Of a DNA stretch of 64,000 nucleotides, positions 57,149 to 64,000 are shown piece by piece. The stretch is from Glutinoglossum americanum. Lineage: Eukaryota > Ascomycota > Geoglossomycetes > Geoglossales > Geoglossaceae. How positions within the stretch are numbered: position 1 is the first letter of the stretch; each line of letters opens with the position of its first letter. Location of the stretch: the NCBI GenBank assembly GCA_020080175.1, contig JAGHQL010000008.1, positions 124,001-188,000 on the forward strand. Direction: 5' to 3'. The translations under genes were made by a program, and so were the position numbers. The notes beneath the pieces were generated by a model that was given only the letters and a program-made list of their open reading frames with translations, was not told the DNA's origin and made no database searches.

Positions 57149-59106
57149 ATGGCGGACCCAGCCTCCTCTGCTACTCCCCCTGCGGATCAATTGCAAAACC
57201 TTCATCTCGATGAAGTCACCGGCGAGAGGGTGTCGAAGTCGGAGCTGAAGAAGCGTCAGAAACATCGCGCTCAAGAGGAAAAGAAGAAAGAAAAGGCCGC
57301 CAATGCGCCAGCGAGACCAGTTCCAGAGAAGAAAACGAGTGTAGAAGACCAGGAAAGCGAGCTCTCTCCGAATGTACACTCATGGCTTTTTTTTCACTCG
57401 CTTTAAACCTCATCCCGCGGGGTCTTTTGAGCCTGACGGAGCGCTAATGGTGGGGCAATTAGCAATATTTCGAAATCCGCTCTCGCAATGTAAACAAGCT
57501 CCGCCAGACCAAGTCCCCGAACCCCTATCCACACAAATTTCAAGTTAACACTGATCTACGTGAATTCCTTAAGGAGTGGGAATCACTAGGGAAGGGAGAA
57601 GTGCGCAAGGATGTCGAAGTTCGCCTTGGTGGTAGAGTCTATGTTAAGCGTGCTTCGGGGGCTAAACTGGTCTTCTATGACGTCCGGGCAGAGGGCGTCA
57701 AGGTTCAGGTCATGGCACAAGCACAGGAAGCATCTGGGGGTATTTCCTTTGAAGCGCAACATGAGCACCTGAGGAGAGGAGATATTATAGGCATCATCGG
57801 ATACCCTGGTAGAACCTCGCCCAAAAACCGTGCGGGCGGTGAACTCTCCATTTTCGCAAAGGAGGTCATACTCCTCACGCCGTGTCTACACCAACTGCCT
57901 GCTGAGCACTACGGGTTCAAGGATAAGGAGCAGAGATATCGACAACGGTACCTAGATCTGATTATGAACACCAACTCTCGCAACATCTTCATCACACGGT
58001 CCAAAATAGTTTCCTATGTCCGTCGCTACTTCGATGAAAGGGATTTCGTCGAAGTGGAAACACCCATGATGAACGCTATCGCCGGAGGTGCCACCGCCAA
58101 GCCTTTCATCACACACCATAACGACCTTAACATGGACCTCTTTATGCGTGTTGCTCCAGAACTCTACCTCAAGATGCTGATTGTTGGTGGCCTCGAGCGC
58201 GTCTACGAGCTTGGCCGTCAGTTCCGCAATGAAGGCATCGACCTGACACACAACCCGGAGTTCACTACCTGTGAGTTCTATATGGCTTACGCCGATGTCT
58301 ACGACATTATGGACATGACCGAGGAGCTCGTCTCGGGCCTCGTCAAAAACATCACCGGCGGCTATGTCACCAAGTTCCATACCCAGCACGGCGAGGAATA
58401 CACCGTCAATTGGGAGAGACCATGGAAGCGTATCGAGATGATACCGGCTCTCGAAGCCGCCACAGGCGAGAAGTTTCCTCCCGGCGACGAGCTCCACACC
58501 GAATCAACTAACGCATTCCTTAAACGCATCCTCGCCAAATGCAAAGTTGACTGTTCCCCTCCCCAAACGAACGCCCGCATGCTCGACAAGCTCGTCGGCG
58601 AATTCATCGAGGAAACCTGCATCTCACCAACCTTCATCACCGGCCACCCACAGATGATGTCTCCCCTCGCGAAATACCACCGCTCTAAACCCGGACTCTG
58701 CGAGCGCTTCGAGGCCTTTGTCTGCAAAAAGGAAATCGTGAACGCTTACACCGAACTCAACGATCCCTTTGATCAGCGCCTCCGCTTCGAGGAACAGGCC
58801 AGGCAGAAGGACCAAGGTGATGAAGAGGCGCAGATGATCGATGAGAATTTCTGTACGAGTCTCGAGTGGGGGCTTCCTCCTACGGGTGGCTGGGGCATGG
58901 GTATTGACCGTTTGGTCATGTTTTTGACGGATAGTTATAGCATTAAGGAGGTTTTGGCATTTCCTTTCATGAAGGATGACCATGTTGATAAGAAGACAGC
59001 AGCAGAGGTTGTGGGAATACAACCAATGTCTGAAGAGGGGATTGGTGGGTCCTTTTTGATTCATTCACTAGAGGACCCCTCTAGATTTGGTGACGGGGAT
59101 AACTGA
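57149..59106 (+). CDS. krs1: Cytosolic lysyl-tRNA synthetase (class II)
   Basis: Exons 57149-57373 and 57463-59106 give 622 aa. A Lys-rich N-terminal extension ([18 protein letters not shown]) typical of eukaryotic LysRS binds tRNA. The OB-fold anticodon domain follows ([20 protein letters not shown]). The class II core shows motif 1 near residue 270 (FVEVETPMM), motif 2 near 330 ([20 protein letters not shown]) and motif 3 near 550 ([13 protein letters not shown]). No mitochondrial presequence is seen at this start, so the cytosolic form is indicated. Codons end mostly in C until about 58800 and then in G or T. Convergent with cox15. Confidence 0.97.
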
Positions 59107-59427
59107 CTGACAGAAAATTTTATAAGCAGGTCACAAATGAATATTCCCTCCCGACTCTCGGAGACTTCCAAACGGGTTGGCGAACCATATCGAAAATGGG
59201 GCATGCCCGATGGAACTTTGGCCTACTATGATTCTATTTGAAATGGAGTGTCCTGTCCTCGGCACTCAGATGTTTATTAGACCTTCTAGATATACATGGG
59301 GAAAAAAAAAAGTGCTTAGAGTGGATGTGTGCGCTTCTCGAGACTCTAATTGTGCGCCTGTGAAAACGCATGCCTGTAAATACACGATAGGAAGGTTGGG
59401 AGTGGTGATTTCAAGAGATCATGAGGG
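59107..59427. other. Convergent 3' flank, krs1 and cox15
   Basis: 321 bases between facing stop codons, with an A10 run near 59303. Nothing else seen. Confidence 0.55.
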
Positions 59428-60976
59428 CTAAGTTGCTTTATGTGGCGGGCTCGTTTTCACAGCCGGCCTCAATACAGTGTTCATACCTCTCGTCGCCATC
59501 ACCACTCTTGGAGACCTCAATCGGCTTCCAAGTACCACGACCCCTGTCAAGAGGGCCAAGCTCCCCGCCTGGTGAGCAGCCGCTAACGGCATCGGGACGA
59601 GATATATTAGTGTGCTGATTCCTAATAGTACTTGCATCCACGCCAAATGCACGATGCCTGTAATGCCCCTTTTTACCGACTTTGGCATCTTCGCTCTTAC
59701 TCTAGGTGAAAACTGTGCGTACACCCACAAAGCCATAATGGCCGTGAAGGTTGTCGTAGCCATGATCCTGTGGTCCAGTTGTACGGTCGATGGATTCTCG
59801 AGCATGTTGCGCCACCAAATATCCGAACCGTCGGCCTGGCGGGAGTAGAAGCTTGAGAAGAGCTCTGATTTTGGCGGTGTGAAGCCGACACCCATGTATG
59901 GGAATTCGTTGTAGATTAGCCCTGCGTCGAGGCCGGCAACTAAGCCACCGGACATGGCCGTGAGGAAGACCAGGACGGCGAGGCCGCCGACGGAACGGCG
60001 GAGGGACCTGAGGTGGGGATGTTTGAGCTTCTCGAATTCTTTGAGCACGTTGGTTGGATTTTTTAAGAGTCTTTGTTCTCGTAGGATAGAGAGGCCGTTC
60101 CAGAGCATGGCAGTGTAGCATAAGAACGCGGTGCCAAGGTGAGCAACAAGTCGATATTGACTCACGCGAGGATGGCTACCCGGGGCAAACAGGTCGTCTC
60201 TCAAACCAGATTTAACCATCCACCACCCCAGGAAACCCTGGAATCCAATCAGACCAGCGATTCCTGCTAGCTTGGCAGCCATCGGTGCGGTAACCTTACG
60301 CCGAGCGACGAAGTACATCGCTGGGAGGATGAATGAGAGTCCTACAACTCGGCCCCAGACGCGGTGAGTCCATTCCATGTAGTAGATGTACTTGTATTCG
60401 TCTAGGGTCATGTTGGGATTGAGGAGTTTGAATTCAGGGCTGGAGCGGTATTTGGTGAATTCGGTATCCCAGTCGGCGACTGACATGGGAGGTAAGGAGC
60501 CTGTGACGGGGCGCCATTCTGTGATGCTTAGGCTGCGTGCGCCGTTAGTGATTTGTGTATTTAGGAGAGCAATATATTGGTGGTTAGAGGTACCCTGACT
60601 CTGTAAGCCTTGTGAGGCCACCGAATACCACAATGCCGAAAACGCTTGCCGCGCTCCCGAGCAACCAATATGCGACAACTTTTTTGTTTGTCTCCGGGAA
60701 GAATTTACTGGATGTAGCCCCGCCAATCGTCTTGCTTAAATTTTTCAGCGGAGAGGAAACTTTGCTGACCAAATTTGAGGTATTTGTGCTATTAAAGCGT
60801 ATCAAGCTTGGTGAAGTGGGCCGGCCAAAGAGCCTTGCCGGTCCAGAAAGCCTTGCGGTTATCCGACGGGGAAGTAATTGCGCCTTCTGAAAGCACTGAC
60901 AGCACGTAAAGAATTCATAAGACAGACGAGGAGCTGCTCGCTGTAGAGCCGGCAAGGCTGTGCGAAGGAGAGGCAT
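59428..60976 (-). CDS. cox15: Heme A synthase Cox15
   Basis: Exons 60976-60594 and 60532-59428 (minus) give 495 aa. A long Arg/Ser-rich mitochondrial presequence precedes the first helix (VVAYWLLGSAASVFGIVVF). The splice restores [21 protein letters not shown], a family hallmark. The four heme-ligand His residues are in EWTHRVWGR, LVAHLGTAF, LDHRIMATT and AAAHQAGSL. About eight membrane segments are visible. Cox15 converts heme O to heme A for cytochrome oxidase in the inner membrane. The LNPNMTLDEYKYIYYMEW segment between helices 1 and 2 is also diagnostic. Confidence 0.96.
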
Positions 60977-61524
60977 TTTCGGGGATATAAGTCATCGATT
61001 TGGTATCAGGCTTTGTCGACGGGGCACTATTTTAGGTCGATGATCTGATTAGAAGCACGGACCACTACCTAATCAGGAACCCGGCTGGACCCCGCGCTGT
61101 TTCAAGTGCTCACGTTCGCTTCGACCTGGATGGGCAACGCCGCACTAAATACTCTACTCAAGAGTGAGAGATCCATGACGGATTGCAGCGATACAGATTA
61201 ATACTCGTGGTTATATAGGCACCTGTTCTTTTGTTTGGTGAGTTGATGATATGTCCTGCTGTCATTGCGAGACCCTTTGGATCACGCCGTTAACACGGGA
61301 GAATGATGGTTTTAGACCCCAACCCCAATAACCCCCGTTCCCGCGATGCCAAGTAAGATACGAAGCTGACTTGGCCCAGCCCACGTCTTAATCTTAGCTA
61401 TCCCAATCCCTGAGTGAGAGCCTCAAATTGAAGAACCTGTTATTCGTTGCTCTGATCTATATATGATCGATAGCAGAGCCCTCTGAAGAACCGAACTGAT
61501 AGCCCATCCCCGTCCTCTTATCCG
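60977..61524. promoter_or_regulatory. Divergent promoter, cox15 / BTB gene
   Basis: 548 bp between divergent start codons. No recognised element. Confidence 0.5.
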
Positions 61525-64000
61525 ATGGAGAATTCTGGCTCCGAAGAGGCCAATCCAGTGCAAGGCCTCCACAGTTTGGCCTCAGCTTTTGCTCCTCTAG
61601 GCCCAAACGCCCCACCTTCAGTACCCTACTTCGCAACAGCGGCTGGCGAAGGCCCGGGTACTACTTCGACTCAGCCAACACTCTTTAACACTCCCAATCG
61701 CTCAATCTTCCTTTCGGGCCCCCCAACGTCGTCTCTGTCGGCCAACACAGCTCAGGCCTCAATGACGGCAACATCTCCCTCTAGTTCCTCGCGTCCGCTG
61801 TCTGCTCTCACCACCCCCTTGTCGGGTTCTAGGCGATCCACCTATATCAACAATGGGACTTCTTCCGCGCCAACGAGAAGCAGACGCGCCCCTAGTGCGG
61901 AGAAGGATGTGGATGATCCGTCTTTGACAGTGGCCGACACGCCAGATATAGCAGAGCGAAGGGTGAGCTCCACCCCAAATGCCCTATCAAGGCTATTCGC
62001 AACTTCCGGGTCTTCTGCTTCGATGGTTAGCCAGAACCGGATGTCGAGTATATCAACCTACACTAGTGGTAATGTCTAACCACATCCCGTATCGTGTTGA
62101 AGGCCAACTAACATGAGATAGCTCCTACCGAACCATCGCCCCTTCCACACCACCTTTACACTCGAGGTTTCGTCGATGGCCGCCATTCAGACATTTCTAT
62201 CCACGCGTTTAATACAACCTACTGCCTTCACCGGCTCCTACTCGATCGTTCGCCATTCTTCTCGTCTGCGTTCTCCGAGCCCTGGTTCGAGAGCTCCGCG
62301 AAAGAGATAACACTCCACCCTGAGGACATTGATCCAAACATAACGCAAGCTGCGTTTGAACTAGCTCTGAAGCGCCTCTATGGATCAAGCGTATCAGAGG
62401 AGGAGGATAAAGAGGCTTTGGGCTTACTCGCTACAGGGTGCTGGCTTGAAATGTCAGATCTTGTGGACTCGTGTGTAGAATCATTATTACGACAGATGTC
62501 CACCGCTACATTAGCGTCAACCATTAGAGTAGTCACTGGTAGTTATTATGGTACAGCTGGTGTGAGAATCCTAACATCCGCGAAAGCAATGCTTTGTAGA
62601 GATGGATGGAAGATGCCTCTAGGGTACTGGGACGGCATACCGGGCGATGTAATCCGCGAGGTAATCGGAGGAGATGGATTCTTTGTACCTGATGAGTGGG
62701 AAAGATGGGGTCTTGCTAGACGGGTGTACAACAGAAGGCTTGAAGCTTTGGCCGGAGGCGCGGGCACCGCCGAGACAAAACCCCAGGGCAAAGCAAGTTC
62801 AGTGCTAGGGAAAGAAAGACCACCATCACCTACAACACCAAAGGATAGAGAGACCGATATATATTCTCACCCAGATATCCAACAGCTTTCAATTCTCTTA
62901 AACGAGGGCATCCACTACGTTCACATGAGCTTCGAGCAACTGCAGCATGTTCGAGCATCAAGGGATACTTTTATCCGCCACCACGTCTCTGAATCGGTTG
63001 CCACTAATGCGGTGTGGATGTCATTGGAACTAAAACAAAAGGTTATCAATGCTAAGGAGGAAGATGTCGAACTTGGCTTGAAGCTGCTTGCTGATCAAAC
63101 TAATGAACGCCGAGATGATGCTGGCTGCGATGACATAACTGGACGTACATCCGGTGATGACACTCGTTCTGATGGTGATAGGGAGAGCTGGTCTGACACC
63201 GAAGAGGATTTCGATGACTCTGGACCGTACCGCTGGGACGGCACGGGTTTGCCTAGGAAGTTCTGGATACCAAGTGCCGACTCAACTACTATTCTAGGCG
63301 ATAGCGGTGACCCCAATGACCTTTTATCCTCCGCGTTGCGTCACCAGAGAATTGCGGCTTCTAAGGACTCAAAAACGGCTCGGGCTTCACGCAAGCCAAC
63401 AACCGAATCTCCCCCACCACGTTACTACACCCAATACCCTCCATTCCGATTCTCTGCCGAATTTCCGAACCCTGGCCTTCTCAAGGAAAATAAACGTGTC
63501 TTCAGTAAGCAAGACTTACGCTTCGTTAGTTTTAAGATACCTTCCCGCTGACTTTATATCAGGCCGTACGTTGTGGTACGCAGGTTCTCTATGGAAAATC
63601 TACATTCAAAAGGTGCGGTCGAGTAAGGGTGCCTCGCGGGGCTCCGGGGGGATGCAGTTGGGTATATACCTTCATAGAGCTAGGGAGCGAAAGGGAGGAG
63701 ATGAGGTCCATAGCGGGACAGGTATTATTGCAACACCCGGGCAGGGTACCGTAGATGAAAGAACTGCAAATTGGGAGAACGATGCGCGCGGGACGTGGAG
63801 AGCGGCTCTTGAGAGGAGAGGGGGTAGACAGCAGGGCGAAGATCTGGAGGAGGAGAGCAGTGGTTCTGGAGGTGACTCCAATCCCACCCTCCTTTCAGAT
63901 CTAACGACTACTCCTGGCACAGTATCAATGGGTTTCAACGGCTTGCTGGGCCGCGATGCCACAAGACATCTTCGGAAAGCATCACAGACTGCTACTCTCA
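61525..64000 (+). CDS. BTB/POZ-domain protein, cut by the right edge
   Basis: Exons 61525-62068, 62122-63504 and 63563 to beyond 64000 (partial) are in phase; about 788 aa lie in the window. A disordered Ser/Thr/Pro-rich N-terminus of 180 residues precedes a BTB fold: HLYTRGFVDGRHSDISIHAF, CLHRLLLDRSPFFSSAF, AAFELALKRLYG and LGLLATGCWLEMSDLVDSC, then BACK-like helices. A conserved C-terminal block starts in exon 3 (TLWYAGSLWKIYIQKV, LGIYLHRARER). This plan matches a fungal BTB family distantly like germ-cell-less; BTB proteins often act as Cul3 adaptors, which is inference here. The exon 2 frame would also end at a stop near 63551, but splicing at 63505 joins to the conserved exon 3 and is preferred. 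The 3' end is not in the window. Confidence 0.85.

Noticed and set aside
1-64000. A biosynthetic gene cluster around the 2OG oxygenase, or a mobile element or defence island anywhere
   Set aside because: The neighbours are conserved housekeeping genes, and I saw no transposase, reverse transcriptase, terminal repeat, synthase or NLR-type gene.

Overview
The window is nuclear DNA of a filamentous ascomycete (Pezizomycotina). The evidence is many 50-80 bp introns with GT(A/G)AGT donors and CTAAC/CTGAC-like branch sites, fungal-type genes (Scp160, Zds, Swf1, Ctr86, Doa4 with a degenerate rhodanese domain, Rap1 with BRCT and Myb), and mostly single-copy conserved housekeeping genes. I cannot place it to order. 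I supported 22 protein-coding genes, one of them cut by the right edge. I found no tRNA, rRNA, CRISPR array, transposon or virus-like element. Exon joins were worked out by reading frame and family alignment from memory, so each is a prediction.

Layout: 1-3129 holds no recognisable gene. Then come scp160 (+), a mitochondrial hydroxyacid-oxoacid transhydrogenase (+), glyoxalase I (-), a LAMTOR2/Ego3-like Ragulator subunit (+), telomeric rap1 (-), palmitoyltransferase swf1 (+), ataxin-10/ctr86 (+), a fungal protein kinase (-), a four-helix MARVEL-like membrane protein (+) and a RING protein (+). A 2.7 kb gene-poor gap follows. Next are a zds gene (-), BiP/kar2 (-), hbs1 (-), vps27 (-), doa4 (+), a sugar-nucleotide transporter-like protein (+), tim17 (+), a 2-oxoglutarate oxygenase (-), a GDP-mannose pyrophosphorylase A-like protein (-), lysyl-tRNA synthetase (+), cox15 (-) and a BTB-domain protein running off the right end.

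Functional links: vps27 (ESCRT-0) and doa4 (the deubiquitinase of the same multivesicular-body pathway) are divergent neighbours sharing a 569 bp promoter. hbs1 (ribosome rescue), scp160 (polysome-bound RNA binding) and krs1 all serve translation. kar2 and the GDP-mannose pyrophosphorylase-like gene serve the secretory pathway. tim17, cox15 and the transhydrogenase are mitochondrial.

The most interesting signals are: (1) two in-phase 3' splice sites in hbs1 that would make Ski7-like and Hbs1-like isoforms; (2) a recurrent switch from C-rich to G-rich sense strand inside exons of at least ten genes; (3) an hbs1 21-nt microexon followed by an apparent GC-AG intron; (4) a Ragulator subunit more than doubled in length by poly-Q/Pro/Thr inserts; (5) two strong intergenic hairpins around the MARVEL-like gene.
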